From: Lentiprolixibacter aurantiacus
GTDB taxonomy: Bacteria > Bacteroidota > Bacteroidia > Flavobacteriales > Flavobacteriaceae
Length of the DNA stretch: 64,000 nt
NCBI RefSeq assembly: GCF_026241225.1
Contig: NZ_JAPFQP010000004.1
Coordinates: 496,001 to 560,000 of the forward strand
Reading direction: 5' to 3'
The notes beneath the pieces were generated by a model, which did no database searches, was not told the origin of the DNA, and was given only the letters and a program-made list of their open reading frames with translations. Positions 10,360 through 20,149 of the stretch are shown here, in pieces; position 1 is the stretch's first letter, and each line of letters begins with the position of its first letter. The position numbers were made by a program, and so were the translations under genes.

Positions 10360-10860
10360 CTATTCTTCAGAATCATCTGCTGCTGTCCCGGTTACTGCTG
10401 CGGGAGCAGTTTCTGCTTTTTTACCTCTCCTGCTTCTTCGTGTAGATTTTTTCTTCTGGGGTCTTCCCGCTTCGTAAATCTCATTAAAATCTACCAGTTC
10501 TATCATAGCCATTTCAGCATTGTCCCCGAGGCGGTTACCCAGTTTAATAATCCGGGTGTACCCTCCGGGCCTGTCTCCCACCTTTTCAGAAACAGTTCCA
10601 AACAATTCGGAGACTGCCTGCTTATTACGCAGGTTGCTGAAAACTATCCTGCGGTTATGGGTGCCTTCCTCGGCAGACTGGTTGTTCTCGGCTTTGGATT
10701 TGGTAATAAGCGGTTCAACAAACTGCTTAAGTGCCTTGGCCTTGGCAACCGTGGTATTGATTCTTTTATGTTCAATCAGGGAGCAGGCCATATTCGCTAG
10801 CATCGCTTTCCTGTGGGCTGCTTTCCTTCCTAAGTGATTAACTTTCTTTCCGTGTCTCAT
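10360..10860 (-). CDS. rplQ: 50S ribosomal protein L17 (bL17)
   Basis: 166 residues. The core of about 120 residues is typical of bL17 ([40 protein letters not shown]). It then has a basic, then alanine/threonine-rich and acidic tail ([13 protein letters not shown]... ending in DDSEE) of about 30 residues, a low-complexity extension seen in Bacteroidota L17. Last gene of the ribosomal cluster, 37 nt after rpoA, closed by the terminator at 10300-10333. Confidence 0.97.
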   Translation of the reverse strand: MRHGKKVNHLGRKAAHRKAMLANMACSLIEHKRINTTVAKAKALKQFVEPLITKSKAENNQSAEEGTHNRRIVFSNLRNKQAVSELFGTVSEKVGDRPGGYTRIIKLGNRLGDNAEMAMIELVDFNEIYEAGRPQKKKSTRRSRRGKKAETAPAAVTGTAADDSEE

Positions 10861-10897
10861 CTTTCTAAACTATAGGGGAGCTTAATCTCCTGCCCCA

Positions 10898-11890
10898 TTA
10901 ATCCTTATCTAATTTGTATTTGGATAGGTCCATTCCAAAGTTAAGACCCTTGTTGATGACCAGTTCTTCCAGTTCAGTAAGTGATTTTTTACCAAAGTTC
11001 CTGAACTTCATCAGATCGTTCTTATTAAAAGAAACCAGATCTCCCAGAGTATCTACTTCAGCCGCTTTCAGGCAATTCAATGCCCTTACGGAAAGGTCCA
11101 TATCAACCAATTTGGTTTTCAGCAACTGACGCATGTGGAGAGATTCCTCGTCGTAAGTGTCGGTCTGTGCAATCTCGTCTGCCTCCAGGGTAATACGCTC
11201 GTCTGAAAAGAGCATAAAGTGGTGGATCAGAATCTTGGCTGCCTCAGTTAAGGCATCCTTAGGATGGATAGACCCATCGCTTACTATCTCAAACACCAGT
11301 TTCTCATAGTCGGTTTTCTGCTCCACACGGAAGTTCTCTATGCTGTACTTCACGTTTTTGATAGGAGTGAAAATAGAATCCACGGCAATGGTTCCTATAG
11401 GAGCATTGGCTTTTTTGTTCTCCTCAGCGGGAACATAGCCACGTCCTTTTTCTATGATGATCTCCATGTTGATGCTCACCTTGGGATCCATATTGCAGAT
11501 CACGAGGTCCGGGTTCAATACCTGGAATCCCGAAATGAACTTCTGAAAGTCTCCGGCTGTTAACTGATCCTTGCCACTAACAGAAATGGAAACAGTTTCT
11601 TCGTTCACATCTTCTATCTGCCTCTTGAACCGAACTTGCTTCAGGTTCAGGATTATTTCGGTAACATCTTCTACAACTCCTTCAATAACCGAAAATTCGT
11701 GTTCTACCTTATCGATTCTCACAGAAGTGATAGCAAATCCTTCCAAAGAGGACAGCAATACCCTTCTAAGTGCGTTCCCGACAGTCAATCCATATCCAGG
11801 TTCCAAAGGACGGAATTCGAATTTCCCCTCGAAATCGGAGGAATCGATCATGATTACTTTATCGGGCTTTTGAAAATTTAATAATGCCAT
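10898..11890 (-). CDS. rpoA: RNA polymerase alpha subunit
   Basis: 330 residues. The N-terminal dimerisation/assembly domain (residues 1 to about 230) carries [21 protein letters not shown] and [10 protein letters not shown]. The C-terminal DNA-binding domain (about 255-325) carries [20 protein letters not shown] and [14 protein letters not shown]. Full length and typical. It lies in the alpha-operon order rpsM-rpsK-rpsD-rpoA-rplQ, 18 nt after rpsD. Confidence 0.98.
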   Translation of the reverse strand: MALLNFQKPDKVIMIDSSDFEGKFEFRPLEPGYGLTVGNALRRVLLSSLEGFAITSVRIDKVEHEFSVIEGVVEDVTEIILNLKQVRFKRQIEDVNEETVSISVSGKDQLTAGDFQKFISGFQVLNPDLVICNMDPKVSINMEIIIEKGRGYVPAEENKKANAPIGTIAVDSIFTPIKNVKYSIENFRVEQKTDYEKLVFEIVSDGSIHPKDALTEAAKILIHHFMLFSDERITLEADEIAQTDTYDEESLHMRQLLKTKLVDMDLSVRALNCLKAAEVDTLGDLVSFNKNDLMKFRNFGKKSLTELEELVINKGLNFGMDLSKYKLDKD

Positions 11891-11908
11891 GTTAGGAATT
11901 GTATGATT

Positions 11909-12514
11909 TTATTTAGAGTATAACTCGACGATTAGTTGTTCTTTGATATTCTCCGGAATCTGAATACGCTCCGGAATAGAAACAAAGGTACCTTCCTTTT
12001 TCTCAGTGTTCCAGGTAATCCATTCGTAGACACTGCTGTTGGCAGCTAAAGCATCCTGAATTGCCTGCAGGGACTTAGATTTTTCCCTAACCCCTACAAC
12101 ATCTCCGGCCTTAAGGGAAAAGGATGGAATGTTTACAACTTCGCCGTTTACAGTTATGTGACGGTGAGAAACCAATTGCCTGGCAGCTCTTCGGGAATTG
12201 GCTATTCCCATGCGGTAAACCACATTGTCCAGCCTGGCTTCACAAAGCTGGAGCAATACCTCACCGGTAACACCCTTGCTTCGGTTTGCCTTGGCAAATA
12301 AATTCCTGAATTGTCTTTCCAGAATGCCGTAGGTATACTTGGCCTTCTGCTTTTCCATTAACTGTATCGCGTACTCAGATTTCTTTCCGCGACGTCTGTT
12401 GTTTCCGTGTTGTCCTGGAGGGTAATTCTTTTTTTCAAAAGCTTTGTCGTCTCCAAAGATCGCCTCTCCGAATTTACGTGCGATCTTGCTTTTTGGTCCT
12501 GTGTATCTTGCCAT
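11909..12514 (-). CDS. rpsD: 30S ribosomal protein S4 (uS4)
   Basis: 201 residues. Starts [17 protein letters not shown] and holds the S4 RNA-binding domain around residues 90-150 ([30 protein letters not shown]). A primary 16S rRNA binder that nucleates small-subunit assembly; S4 is also a known translational autoregulator in E. coli and B. subtilis. Here its start codon is preceded by a 100-nt untranslated gap with strong hairpin potential (separate entry), which would suit autoregulation. No zinc-binding cysteine cluster at the N-terminus (C-minus form). Confidence 0.98.
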   Translation of the reverse strand: MARYTGPKSKIARKFGEAIFGDDKAFEKKNYPPGQHGNNRRRGKKSEYAIQLMEKQKAKYTYGILERQFRNLFAKANRSKGVTGEVLLQLCEARLDNVVYRMGIANSRRAARQLVSHRHITVNGEVVNIPSFSLKAGDVVGVREKSKSLQAIQDALAANSSVYEWITWNTEKKEGTFVSIPERIQIPENIKEQLIVELYSK

Positions 12515-12560
12515 TTTCTAATTATTAGGAGGTGAGATTATGAATTAAGGCTTATCCTTC

Positions 12561-12609
12561 GATAATCGTTATTCACCCCCGGGTGAAAAATCCTTTTGTG
12601 AAAATTATC
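12561..12609 (-). promoter_or_regulatory. Structured leader candidate upstream of rpsD
   Basis: In the 100-nt gap between rpsK and rpsD the minus strand holds a perfect 7-bp stem, TTCACCC-GG-GGGTGAA (12572-12587). It is enclosed by a possible 6-bp stem, GATAAT (12604-12609) with ATTATC (12561-12566). There is no T-run, so it is not an intrinsic terminator. The likeliest role is a mRNA structure such as an S4 binding site; this is inference. Confidence 0.45.
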
Positions 12610-12614
12610 TCAAA

Positions 12615-13007
12615 TTAAACGCGTCTCCTTTTAGGAGGTCTGCAACCGTTGTGAGGCAGAGGAGTTACATCGATGATCTCAGTAACTTCTATTCCCGCAT
12701 TGTGGATGGTACGTATTGCAGATTCCCTTCCGTTTCCAGGACCTTTAACATATACCTTTACCTTCCTCAACCCTGCTTCATGGGCTACCTTGGCGCATTC
12801 CTCCGCAGCAACCTGGGCAGCATAAGGTGTGTTCTTTTTAGAACCCCTGAACCCCATTTTACCAGCAGAAGACCAGGAAATTACATCTCCCTTCTTATTG
12901 GTCAGCGAGATAATGATGTTGTTGAAAGAAGCCGTTACATGGGCCTCACCAACAGACTCCACAATCACTTTGCGCTTCTTTGCCGTTTTTGTCGTTGTCT
13001 TTGCCAT
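12615..13007 (-). CDS. rpsK: 30S ribosomal protein S11 (uS11)
   Basis: 130 residues, full length. The lysine/threonine-rich start ([18 protein letters not shown]) is followed by the typical core: [38 protein letters not shown] and the C-terminal [18 protein letters not shown]. It forms part of the small-subunit platform. Preceded by an 80-nt gap after rpsM, longer than most spacings in this operon. Confidence 0.98.
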   Translation of the reverse strand: MAKTTTKTAKKRKVIVESVGEAHVTASFNNIIISLTNKKGDVISWSSAGKMGFRGSKKNTPYAAQVAAEECAKVAHEAGLRKVKVYVKGPGNGRESAIRTIHNAGIEVTEIIDVTPLPHNGCRPPKRRRV

Positions 13008-13087
13008 ATTAAATTACTATTGCGCTTTGTCTCAGCTGAAGGATTCTGCACAGTAACTGTTCTAAATCCCCCCGGCCTAAATGACTA

Positions 13088-13462
13088 TTATTTGGTAGCT
13101 TTCTTCTTGTTGGCTACAGTTTTTCTTTTTCCTTTCCTTGTACGGGAGTTATTCTTAGTCCGCTGACCCCTCAATGGCAAACCAGATCGGTGACGAATAC
13201 CCCTGTAACATCCAATATCCATAAGGCGCTTGATGTTCAGCTGGGTTTCTGAACGCAATTCACCTTCTATTTTGTAGAAAGAGACTGCCTCCCGGATACG
13301 CCCGATCTCGTCGTCGTTCCAGTCAGAAACCTTGGTATCTTCGCTAACCTCTGCCCTCTCCAGGATCTCTTTAGCCCTGCTTTTACCTACTCCATAGATA
13401 TAGGTAAGTGAGATTACGCCTCTTTTCTGTTTGGGGATATCTACCCCTGCAATTCTAGCCAT
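13088..13462 (-). CDS. rpsM: 30S ribosomal protein S13 (uS13)
   Basis: 124 residues. Starts [15 protein letters not shown], with the helix-two-turn-helix region [14 protein letters not shown] and the conserved basic segment [20 protein letters not shown] before a lysine-rich tail. It contacts the tRNA P site and the large subunit through intersubunit bridges. It starts 2 nt after the rpmJ stop codon. Confidence 0.98.
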   Translation of the reverse strand: MARIAGVDIPKQKRGVISLTYIYGVGKSRAKEILERAEVSEDTKVSDWNDDEIGRIREAVSFYKIEGELRSETQLNIKRLMDIGCYRGIRHRSGLPLRGQRTKNNSRTRKGKRKTVANKKKATK

Positions 13463-13464
13463 AA

Positions 13465-13581
13465 CTACCCTTGTCTTTGTTTGAATCTAGGATTCTTTTT
13501 ATTAATGACGTACAATCTGCCTTTTCTGCGTACTATTTTGCAATCGGCACTTCTTTTCTTTATGGACGCTCTAACTTTCAT
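13465..13581 (-). CDS. rpmJ: 50S ribosomal protein L36 (bL36), zinc-free form
   Basis: A 38-residue gene read from the ATG at 13581 to the TAG at 13465. It starts [15 protein letters not shown] and ends [12 protein letters not shown], the standard bL36 layout. Only one cysteine (C14) remains of the Cys3-His zinc ribbon, so it is the C-minus form that does not bind zinc. It lies between infA (12-nt gap) and rpsM (2-nt gap), the usual position. Confidence 0.95.
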   Translation of the reverse strand: MKVRASIKKRSADCKIVRRKGRLYVINKKNPRFKQRQG

Positions 13582-13593
13582 CTTGTCTTGTGC

Positions 13594-13809
13594 TTAGTAT
13601 CTGTATGTTATTCTAGCCTTTGTAAGATCATATGGGCTCATCTCGAGCTTTACCTTGTCTCCAGGCAATAATTTGATATAATGCATTCTCATTTTACCCG
13701 AGATATGAGCGGTAACTACATGCCCGTTTTCCAGTTCCACTCGGAACATGGCATTGGAAAGGGCTTCTATAATGCTACCATCCTGTTCTATGGGTGCCTG
13801 CTTTGCCAT
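13594..13809 (-). CDS. infA: Translation initiation factor IF-1
   Basis: 71 residues, an S1/OB-fold protein ([58 protein letters not shown]). It binds the 30S A site during initiation. It follows secY by 1 nt, which implies tight cotranscription. Confidence 0.97.
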   Translation of the reverse strand: MAKQAPIEQDGSIIEALSNAMFRVELENGHVVTAHISGKMRMHYIKLLPGDKVKLEMSPYDLTKARITYRY

Positions 13810-13810
13810 A

Positions 13811-15154
13811 CTATGCTACTTTTCTGTTTTTTCCGGTTTTCATCAATCCATCGTAATGTCTGTTCAACAGATAGGAGTTAACCTGCTGCACTGTATCAAT
13901 AGCTACCCCTACCATAATCAGCAATGAGGTACCGCCATAGAACAATGCCCATCCTGCCTGAATATCCATCAGCTTGACCACTATGGCAGGCAAAACTGCA
14001 AGAATAGCCAGGAATACAGACCCGGGCAAGGTGATCAGGGACATGATTTTATCCAGGAAATCTCCGGTTTCTTTTCCCGGCCTGATCCCTGGTATGAATC
14101 CACCACTACGTTTTAAATCATCCGCCATCTTGTTCGTTGGAACGGTGATAGCTGTATAGAAATAGGTAAAGATGATAATCAATACCCCAAACAAAATGTT
14201 GTAAGCGAGTCCAAAGATATCCTGGAACTGTACCTCCATCCATTGTCCAACAGCAGTATTGTTGAATGTTCGACCCAAAAGTCCGGGAGCAAACATAATA
14301 GCCTGAGCAAAGATGATAGGCATCACCCCTGAAGCATTGAGCTTTAAGGGAATATATTGTCGGGATCCGGCAATGTTCTTTTCATAGCCACCGGAAGCAG
14401 TCCTTCTCGCATACTGAACCGGTATTCTTCTGGTAGCCATAACCAGCAGCACACTGGCCAGGATCACCACAAACCATAGGATAATTTCAATCAGCATAAA
14501 CATCAAACCTCCTGTGTTGTTTGTTGTCCTTGAAAGAAATTCCTGCACAAAGGATTGTGGCATGGTGGCAATAATACCAATCATAATGAGCAGGGAGATT
14601 CCGTTTCCAATCCCTTTATCCGTGATCTTCTCTCCCAGCCACATGGCAAACACACAACCGGTTACGAGAATGATAACTGCGGGGATAATGAAATTGAGCC
14701 CTTTCCCCAGTAGAAAGGCACTATCAGGAACACCCAGTGCTCCGAGGCCATAGAGATAAGCCGGAGCCTGAACTATACAGATACCGATGGTTAGCCATCT
14801 GGTAATCTGGTTTTTTGTTTTACGGCCACTTTCCCCTTCCTTATCCAATTTCTGCAGATAGGGTACAGCAATTCCCATCAGCTGAACTACAATAGAAGCC
14901 GATATATACGGCATGATACCAAGAGCAAATACCGAGGCATTGGCAAAAGCACCGCCGGTAAATGCGTTTAATATCCCCAGGATGCCCTGTTCCGTATTGG
15001 AAGAAAGTTCTGCCAGTTGTGACGTATCAATACCCGGAAGTACTACCTGGGCACCAAAACGATACACAAGCAGCAACCCCAACGTAACGATAATACGTCC
15101 GCGGAGTTCCTCAATTTTCCAGATATTCGATATGATCTCGAAGAATTTCTTCAT
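13811..15154 (-). CDS. secY: Preprotein translocase channel subunit SecY
   Basis: 447 residues with ten predicted membrane segments. Family marks: N-terminal [11 protein letters not shown], the plug region after the first segment ([20 protein letters not shown]), [26 protein letters not shown], the cytosolic loop [10 protein letters not shown] and [13 protein letters not shown]. It forms the protein-conducting channel with SecE and SecG, which are not in the window. Located between rplO and infA as in most bacteria. Confidence 0.98.
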   Translation of the reverse strand: MKKFFEIISNIWKIEELRGRIIVTLGLLLVYRFGAQVVLPGIDTSQLAELSSNTEQGILGILNAFTGGAFANASVFALGIMPYISASIVVQLMGIAVPYLQKLDKEGESGRKTKNQITRWLTIGICIVQAPAYLYGLGALGVPDSAFLLGKGLNFIIPAVIILVTGCVFAMWLGEKITDKGIGNGISLLIMIGIIATMPQSFVQEFLSRTTNNTGGLMFMLIEIILWFVVILASVLLVMATRRIPVQYARRTASGGYEKNIAGSRQYIPLKLNASGVMPIIFAQAIMFAPGLLGRTFNNTAVGQWMEVQFQDIFGLAYNILFGVLIIIFTYFYTAITVPTNKMADDLKRSGGFIPGIRPGKETGDFLDKIMSLITLPGSVFLAILAVLPAIVVKLMDIQAGWALFYGGTSLLIMVGVAIDTVQQVNSYLLNRHYDGLMKTGKNRKVA

Positions 15155-15165
15155 AGGTCTTATGC

Positions 15166-15618
15166 TTACAGGCTTATAGCTTCTCCACCGGCAGCCTCAA
15201 TAGCTGCTTTAGCTGAAGCCGTGAATTTATGGGCGGTTACTTTTAAAGAAGCCTTTACTTCTCCACCTCCCAGAATTTTTACCAAATCGTTCTTGCCTGC
15301 AAGTCCGTTACTGATCAGATCTTCCAGAGCAACTGTATCCTTAACCGCCTTCTTTTCAACAAGTGCCTGCAGGTCACTCAGATTAACACCACGGTACTCT
15401 TTGCGGTTGATGTTTTTAAATCCGAATTTAGGGACACGTCGTTGCAATGGCATTTGTCCACCTTCAAAACCAATCTTCTTGGAATATCCGGAACGGGATT
15501 TAGCCCCTTTGTGACCTCGTGTGGCAGTTCCTCCTTTACCAGAACCCTGTCCCCGGCCTACCGTTTTGCCTGCTTTGTGAACCGCCCCTTTAGCGGGTTT
15601 TAGATTGTTCAAGTTCAT
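15166..15618 (-). CDS. rplO: 50S ribosomal protein L15 (uL15)
   Basis: 150 residues. The glycine/arginine-rich N-terminal extension (GRGQGSGKGGTATRGHKGAK) that threads into 23S rRNA is followed by GFEGGQMPLQRRVPKFGF and the C-terminal globular domain ending KAAIEAAGGEAISL. Spacing: 12 nt after rpmD, 11 nt before secY. Confidence 0.98.
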   Translation of the reverse strand: MNLNNLKPAKGAVHKAGKTVGRGQGSGKGGTATRGHKGAKSRSGYSKKIGFEGGQMPLQRRVPKFGFKNINRKEYRGVNLSDLQALVEKKAVKDTVALEDLISNGLAGKNDLVKILGGGEVKASLKVTAHKFTASAKAAIEAAGGEAISL

Positions 15619-15630
15619 CTTTCCCTTCCT

Positions 15631-15813
15631 TTACTTGGCCTCCTCTGTGGAAACCAAATGTTTTACTTTGTTGATCATTCCAAGGATATTCGGAGTGTTA
15701 TCGTGTTCAACGACCTGTCCGATCCTGCGCAAGCCAAGAGCCTCCAGTGTCCTCTTTTGGTTCTGTGGCCTTTTTATGCTGCTCTTTACTTGTTTTACTA
15801 GTATTTTTCCCAT
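15631..15813 (-). CDS. rpmD: 50S ribosomal protein L30 (uL30)
   Basis: 60 residues, full length for bacterial L30 (MGKILVKQVKSSIKRPQNQK, LGLRRIGQVVEHDNTPNILG). Fits the order rpsE-rpmD-rplO of the spc operon. Confidence 0.97.
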   Translation of the reverse strand: MGKILVKQVKSSIKRPQNQKRTLEALGLRRIGQVVEHDNTPNILGMINKVKHLVSTEEAK

Positions 15814-15824
15814 CCTGTTCCTGA

Positions 15825-16355
15825 TTATCCTTTAAATACCTTTTCAACAGAAATACCCCTTTGCTGGGCAACCGTTCTGGCATCCCTCAGTTGAAGCAGG
15901 GCATCAAAAGTTGCCTTCACAACGTTGTGCGGGTTGGAAGACCCCTGAGATTTAGAAAGTACATCGTGTACGCCAACGGATTCCAACACCGCCCTTACCG
16001 CACCACCGGCAATTACTCCGGTACCGTGGGAAGCAGGTTGAATATATACACGGGCACCACCGTATTTTCCTTTTTGTTCGTGAGGCAGTGTTCCGTTGTT
16101 CAAAGGAATACGGATCAAATTTTTCTTGGCATCCTCAACAGCCTTGGCAATGGCAGTTGCCACTTCCTTGGATTTACCAAGTCCGTGTCCAACCACTCCA
16201 TTTTCATCTCCTACAACCACGATAGCAGAGAAACCAAATGCTCTACCTCCTTTGGTTACTTTGGTAACCCGTTGTACTCCAACCAGGCGGTCTTTTAATT
16301 CCAGCCCACCAGGCTTAACTATTTCAACGTTCTTATATTTTGCGTACATACTCAC
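15825..16355 (-). CDS. rpsE: 30S ribosomal protein S5 (uS5)
   Basis: 176 residues. The double-stranded-RNA-binding-like N-terminal domain ([38 protein letters not shown]) is followed by the C-terminal domain ([39 protein letters not shown]). It acts in decoding fidelity and at the mRNA entry site. It starts 2 nt after rplR. Confidence 0.98.
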   Translation of the reverse strand: MSMYAKYKNVEIVKPGGLELKDRLVGVQRVTKVTKGGRAFGFSAIVVVGDENGVVGHGLGKSKEVATAIAKAVEDAKKNLIRIPLNNGTLPHEQKGKYGGARVYIQPASHGTGVIAGGAVRAVLESVGVHDVLSKSQGSSNPHNVVKATFDALLQLRDARTVAQQRGISVEKVFKG

Positions 16356-16357
16356 AA

Positions 16358-16714
16358 CTAAAAATTTAATCCACCCTCACGGGCTCCTTCTGCCAATGAT
16401 TTTACCCTTCCGTGATAGAGGTTTCCACCACGGTCAAATGCCACTTGCTCGATACCTGCCTTTTTCGCCTTTTCAGCAAGAGACTTACCTACTTCATGAG
16501 CGATTTCGGACTTGGTGCCTTTAGCAGCACTTAATTCCTTATCCCTGGAAGAAGCTGCCGCCAGCGTTTGCCCTGTAGTATCATCAATAACCTGGGCATA
16601 GATTTCTTTGTTACTCCTGAACACAGATAACCTAGGTCTTTCAGGGGTGCCAAAAGACACCTTTCTGATCCTTCTTCGTATCCGCAGTTTCCTTTGTGAT
16701 TTTGATAATGCCAT
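16358..16714 (-). CDS. rplR: 50S ribosomal protein L18 (uL18)
   Basis: 118 residues. Basic N-terminus ([18 protein letters not shown]), then the 5S rRNA-binding core ([48 protein letters not shown]). One of the 5S rRNA-associated proteins together with L5. Confidence 0.98.
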   Translation of the reverse strand: MALSKSQRKLRIRRRIRKVSFGTPERPRLSVFRSNKEIYAQVIDDTTGQTLAAASSRDKELSAAKGTKSEIAHEVGKSLAEKAKKAGIEQVAFDRGGNLYHGRVKSLAEGAREGGLNF

Positions 16715-16724
16715 ACTATTCTTA

Positions 16725-17267
16725 TTATGCTGACTTACCAGCTTTTCTTCTCAGTTGTTCACCTACAAACTTGATACCTTTTCCTTTGTAAGGCTCAGGC
16801 TTACGGAATGAACGGATTTTGGCAGCCACCTGGCCCACCAGTTGTTTGTCGTGAGAGGATAATTTGATGATCGGGTTTTTACCTTTCTCGGAAATGGTTT
16901 CCACCTTGATCTCCGGAGCCAGGTCCAAAACAATATTGTGGGAAAAGCCTAAGGCAAGGTCCAGTTTCTGTCCCTGGTTGCTGGCCCGGTAACCAACACC
17001 AACAAGTTCCAGCTCTTTGGTCCAGCCTTGAGTTACTCCCTGAATCATATTGTTTACCAGGGAACGATACAAGCCGTGTTTGGCCTTGTGAGTTTTAGAT
17101 TCAGACGGACGGTTTACAACTACCTGACCTTCTTCCACCTTAATTTCCACTGCGTCGAACTCCTGGCTCAGTTCCCCCAATTTACCTTTAACAGTAACCA
17201 CATTGTCTTTTACCTCTACCTGGGCTCCTTCCGGGATGGCGATTGGGTTATTACCTATTCTTGACAT
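16725..17267 (-). CDS. rplF: 50S ribosomal protein L6 (uL6)
   Basis: 180 residues, two tandem L6 domains. Starts [19 protein letters not shown]; the C-terminal signature includes [20 protein letters not shown]. It lies near the factor-binding site of the 50S subunit. 28 nt after rpsH. Confidence 0.98.
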   Translation of the reverse strand: MSRIGNNPIAIPEGAQVEVKDNVVTVKGKLGELSQEFDAVEIKVEEGQVVVNRPSESKTHKAKHGLYRSLVNNMIQGVTQGWTKELELVGVGYRASNQGQKLDLALGFSHNIVLDLAPEIKVETISEKGKNPIIKLSSHDKQLVGQVAAKIRSFRKPEPYKGKGIKFVGEQLRRKAGKSA

Positions 17268-17295
17268 TTTCCTATTCTTTAGATCTCTTTAACTC

Positions 17296-17694
17296 TTAGT
17301 ACACGTAGCAAAGCACTTCGCCCCCTACATTTTCCCTTTTTGCCTGCTTGCTGGTCATCACTCCGTGGGAGGTAGACACAATGGCAATTCCAAGTCCGTT
17401 GAGCACCCGTGGCATTTCGCCAGACGAGGCGTACTTACGCAATCCGGGCTTACTAATTCGCTCAATATTGCGAATTACCGGTTCCTTGGTAAACTTGTCG
17501 TATTTCAAGGCAATCTTAATGGAACCCTGAACCTTGTCTTCCTCAAATTTGTAACTCAGGATATAACCCTGATCAAAAAGTATCTTGGTCATTTCCTTTT
17601 TGAGGTTAGACGCAGGGATCTCCACTACCCTGTGACCAGCCCGGCTGGCGTTTCTTATTCTGGTCAGATAATCTGCTATTGGATCTGTAAACAT
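17296..17694 (-). CDS. rpsH: 30S ribosomal protein S8 (uS8)
   Basis: 132 residues. Starts [20 protein letters not shown], with the C-terminal [20 protein letters not shown] and [11 protein letters not shown]. It binds helix 21 of 16S rRNA; in E. coli it is the translational repressor of the spc operon. No equivalent site is obvious in this sequence. Confidence 0.98.
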   Translation of the reverse strand: MFTDPIADYLTRIRNASRAGHRVVEIPASNLKKEMTKILFDQGYILSYKFEEDKVQGSIKIALKYDKFTKEPVIRNIERISKPGLRKYASSGEMPRVLNGLGIAIVSTSHGVMTSKQAKRENVGGEVLCYVY

Positions 17695-17715
17695 CTTCTC
17701 CCTAATTTATATCGT

Positions 17716-17985
17716 TTACCAACTTGCTTTTTTCACTCCGGGGATCAATCCCTGATTGGCCATTTCCCTGAAAGTAACCCTGGAAATACCGAAAGTTCTC
17801 ATGTAACCTTTCGGACGTCCGGTTAATTTGCAACGGTTGTGCTTGCGAACAGGAGAAGCGTTTTTAGGCAGCTTTTGCAATGCCTCGTAATCTCCTGCTT
17901 CTTTAAGAGCTTTACGCTTTGCAGCGTATTTTGCAACCATTTTTGCCCTTTTGCGTTCACGGGCTTTCATTGATTCTTTAGCCAT
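17716..17985 (-). CDS. rpsN: 30S ribosomal protein S14 (uS14), zinc-free long form
   Basis: 89 residues, the long C-minus type without the CxxC...CxxC zinc module of the 61-residue form. Signature: [20 protein letters not shown], with C-terminal [10 protein letters not shown]. 1 nt after rplE. Like the C-minus L36 encoded in the same operon, it avoids zinc dependence. Confidence 0.97.
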   Translation of the reverse strand: MAKESMKARERKRAKMVAKYAAKRKALKEAGDYEALQKLPKNASPVRKHNRCKLTGRPKGYMRTFGISRVTFREMANQGLIPGVKKASW

Positions 17986-17986
17986 A

Positions 17987-18538
17987 CTAATTCTTTTTAA
18001 AGGGAAGTCCCAATTCTGCTAAAAGTGATTTTGCTTCCTTATCCGTATTGGCAGAGGTCACAAAAGTGATGTCCATTCCGCTGATACGGTTGATTTTATC
18101 TATATTGATTTCCGGAAAGATGATCTGTTCCGTAACCCCGAGGTTGTAATTACCTCGACCGTCGAATCCTGTAGCGCGGATACCCTGGAAGTCCCTAACC
18201 CTTGGAAGGGCAGTAGTCACAAGCCTGTCCAGGAATTCGTACATCTTCTCTCCTCTGAGGGTAACTTTGGCGCCAATTGGCATTCCCTTTCTCAGTTTGA
18301 AGGCAGCGACGTCCTTTTTGGAAATGGTGGCAACCGCTTTTTGACCACTGATCATGGTAAGTTCATCCACAGCGTGATCAATGAGTTTCTTATCGGCCAC
18401 GGCAGCTCCAACCCCTCTGCTCAAAACAATCTTCTTGAGTTTAGGAACCTCCATTACATTCTTGTAACCAAATTCCTCCTTCAGAGCACTGATTACGCGC
18501 TCCTGGTATTCTTTCTTTAATCTTGGAACGTAAGCCAT
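17987..18538 (-). CDS. rplE: 50S ribosomal protein L5 (uL5)
   Basis: 183 residues. [20 protein letters not shown] at the start, [17 protein letters not shown], and [20 protein letters not shown] in the 5S rRNA/P-site tRNA contacting part. Standard spc-operon order, 2 nt after rplX. Confidence 0.98.
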   Translation of the reverse strand: MAYVPRLKKEYQERVISALKEEFGYKNVMEVPKLKKIVLSRGVGAAVADKKLIDHAVDELTMISGQKAVATISKKDVAAFKLRKGMPIGAKVTLRGEKMYEFLDRLVTTALPRVRDFQGIRATGFDGRGNYNLGVTEQIIFPEINIDKINRISGMDITFVTSANTDKEAKSLLAELGLPFKKN

Positions 18539-18540
18539 AA

Positions 18541-18852
18541 CTAAATTACTTCGTTAGATTTCTTGGAAAACCTCACTTTCTTGCCGTCTCTGACTTCGAA
18601 ACCCACACGGGTAATATCCCCGCTCTTGCTGTCTATCAGTGACAGGTTAGACACATGAATAGGTGCCTCCTTTTTAACAATACCACCCTGTGGATTCTGG
18701 GCACTTGGCTTCTCATGCTTGGAAACCATGTTGATCCCTTCCACTATGGCTTTGTTCTTTTCCCGGTCCACGCTGACTACTTTTCCTTCGCTGCCCTTGT
18801 GGTCTCCGGCAATTACCCGTACGGTATCTCCTGTTTTTATTCTCAGTTTCAT
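18541..18852 (-). CDS. rplX: 50S ribosomal protein L24 (uL24)
   Basis: 103 residues from the ATG at 18852 ([20 protein letters not shown]). A longer reading to 18891 would overlap rplN and lacks family similarity, so I reject it. The KOW motif is [20 protein letters not shown], followed by the L24 C-terminal part ([15 protein letters not shown]). An early-assembly 23S rRNA-binding protein. Confidence 0.97.
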   Translation of the reverse strand: MKLRIKTGDTVRVIAGDHKGSEGKVVSVDREKNKAIVEGINMVSKHEKPSAQNPQGGIVKKEAPIHVSNLSLIDSKSGDITRVGFEVRDGKKVRFSKKSNEVI

Positions 18853-18862
18853 TTTCTTCGCT

Positions 18863-19231
18863 TTATAGTACCTCAGGGGCCAGTGATACAATCTTCATGA
18901 ATTGTTTCTCCCGCAGTTCCCTGGCAACCGGTCCGAAAACACGTGTTCCCCTCATTTCGCCGGCAGGATTCAACAATACACAGGCATTGTCGTCAAAACG
19001 GATGTAAGATCCGTCCGGCCTGCGCACTTCTTTAATAGTACGTACCACAACAGCTGTTGAAACCGCACCTTTTTTTACGCTTCCGTTGGGAGTAGCTTCC
19101 TTAACGGTAACCACAATCTTGTCTCCCACAGAGGCATATCTTCTTTTTGTACCTCCCAATACGCGGATGGTCAAAACTTCTTTTGCCCCAGTATTGTCCG
19201 CAACTTTTAATCTAGACTCTTGTTGTACCAT
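18863..19231 (-). CDS. rplN: 50S ribosomal protein L14 (uL14)
   Basis: 122 residues. [60 protein letters not shown] and [20 protein letters not shown] are all typical. It interacts with L19 and 16S helix 14 at an intersubunit bridge. 1 nt after rpsQ. Confidence 0.98.
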   Translation of the reverse strand: MVQQESRLKVADNTGAKEVLTIRVLGGTKRRYASVGDKIVVTVKEATPNGSVKKGAVSTAVVVRTIKEVRRPDGSYIRFDDNACVLLNPAGEMRGTRVFGPVARELREKQFMKIVSLAPEVL

Positions 19232-19232
19232 T

Positions 19233-19490
19233 TTATTTTGCTCTTTCTAGGACTTCTACTAACCTCCAGCACTTGGTTTTGCTTAAAGGGCGGGTTTCCA
19301 TAATCCGCACAGTATCGCCAATATTACAATCGTTTTGCTCATCGTGCGCTACGTACTTCTTAGTCCGCAGTACGAACTTTCCGTACATGGGGTGCTTTAC
19401 CCGCTTTACTTCAGAAACTACAATGGATTTCTCCATTCTGTTGCTGGTAACAACGCCTATTCTTTCCTTTCTTAAATTTCTTTTTTCCAT
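19233..19490 (-). CDS. rpsQ: 30S ribosomal protein S17 (uS17)
   Basis: 85 residues, OB-fold. [40 protein letters not shown] and [20 protein letters not shown] are the family segments. 13 nt after rpmC. Confidence 0.98.
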   Translation of the reverse strand: MEKRNLRKERIGVVTSNRMEKSIVVSEVKRVKHPMYGKFVLRTKKYVAHDEQNDCNIGDTVRIMETRPLSKTKCWRLVEVLERAK

Positions 19491-19503
19491 AAAGCAGAAC
19501 CCA

Positions 19504-19695
19504 TTATTGGTTTTCCCTTTTTGTTAATTCTGTTGCCAAACGCGCCACAGTTCTTTTTGTATTTCTGATAAGAAGTGGATTTTCCAATGGCGTTACGGAG
19601 TGCGCCATTTTCAAGTCTGCATGTTGCTTCTTCAAAGCAGCGATCTTCTCTTTCAATTCCTCTACGGACATTTCTTTTACTTCAGACTGTTTCAT
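19504..19695 (-). CDS. rpmC: 50S ribosomal protein L29 (uL29)
   Basis: 63 residues, a two-helix protein ([37 protein letters not shown]) near the exit-tunnel mouth. Typical length and position between rplP and rpsQ. Confidence 0.97.
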   Translation of the reverse strand: MKQSEVKEMSVEELKEKIAALKKQHADLKMAHSVTPLENPLLIRNTKRTVARLATELTKRENQ

Positions 19696-19709
19696 CGTCC
19701 TATCCTTTT

Positions 19710-20132
19710 TTATGCCGCGTCGTAATCGCGTGCCACAATAAACTTCGTTTTAACCGGTAGTTTCTGAGCGGCTAACCTCAGAGCTTCTTTGGCTATATCC
19801 ATTGGTACCCCGGCAACTTCAAACATAACACGCCCTGGCTTAACAACGGCCACCCAGTATTCCGGAGCACCTTTACCCTTACCCATCCTTACTTCAAGAG
19901 GCTTCTTGGTAATAGGCTTGTCCGGGAAGATTTTGATCCACAACTGTCCCTGGCGCTTCATGTATCGGGTTGCAGCTACACGCGCTGCCTCGATCTGCCG
20001 CGAAGTGATAAAGCTCGAATCAAGAGATTTTATACCGAACATTCCGTTGGAAAGCTGGTGTCCTCTCTGGGAAATCCCCTTCATACGGCCTTTCTGCGCC
20101 TTGCGGTATTTAGTTCTTTTTGGCTGTAACAT
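19710..20132 (-). CDS. rplP: 50S ribosomal protein L16 (uL16)
   Basis: 140 residues. [19 protein letters not shown] start, [60 protein letters not shown]. It contacts A-site tRNA and 5S/23S rRNA. 17 nt after rpsC. Confidence 0.98.
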   Translation of the reverse strand: MLQPKRTKYRKAQKGRMKGISQRGHQLSNGMFGIKSLDSSFITSRQIEAARVAATRYMKRQGQLWIKIFPDKPITKKPLEVRMGKGKGAPEYWVAVVKPGRVMFEVAGVPMDIAKEALRLAAQKLPVKTKFIVARDYDAA

Positions 20133-20149
20133 TTGCTTCTACTTAAATC

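Noticed and set aside
13050-13060. Short hairpin ACAGT-T-ACTGT in the rpsM-rpsK gap
   Set aside because: Only 5 bp and A/T containing; too weak to call a regulatory element.
18853-18891. Longer N-terminus for rplX
   Set aside because: It would overlap rplN by 29 nt and the added residues do not match L24; the ATG at 18852 gives the family start.
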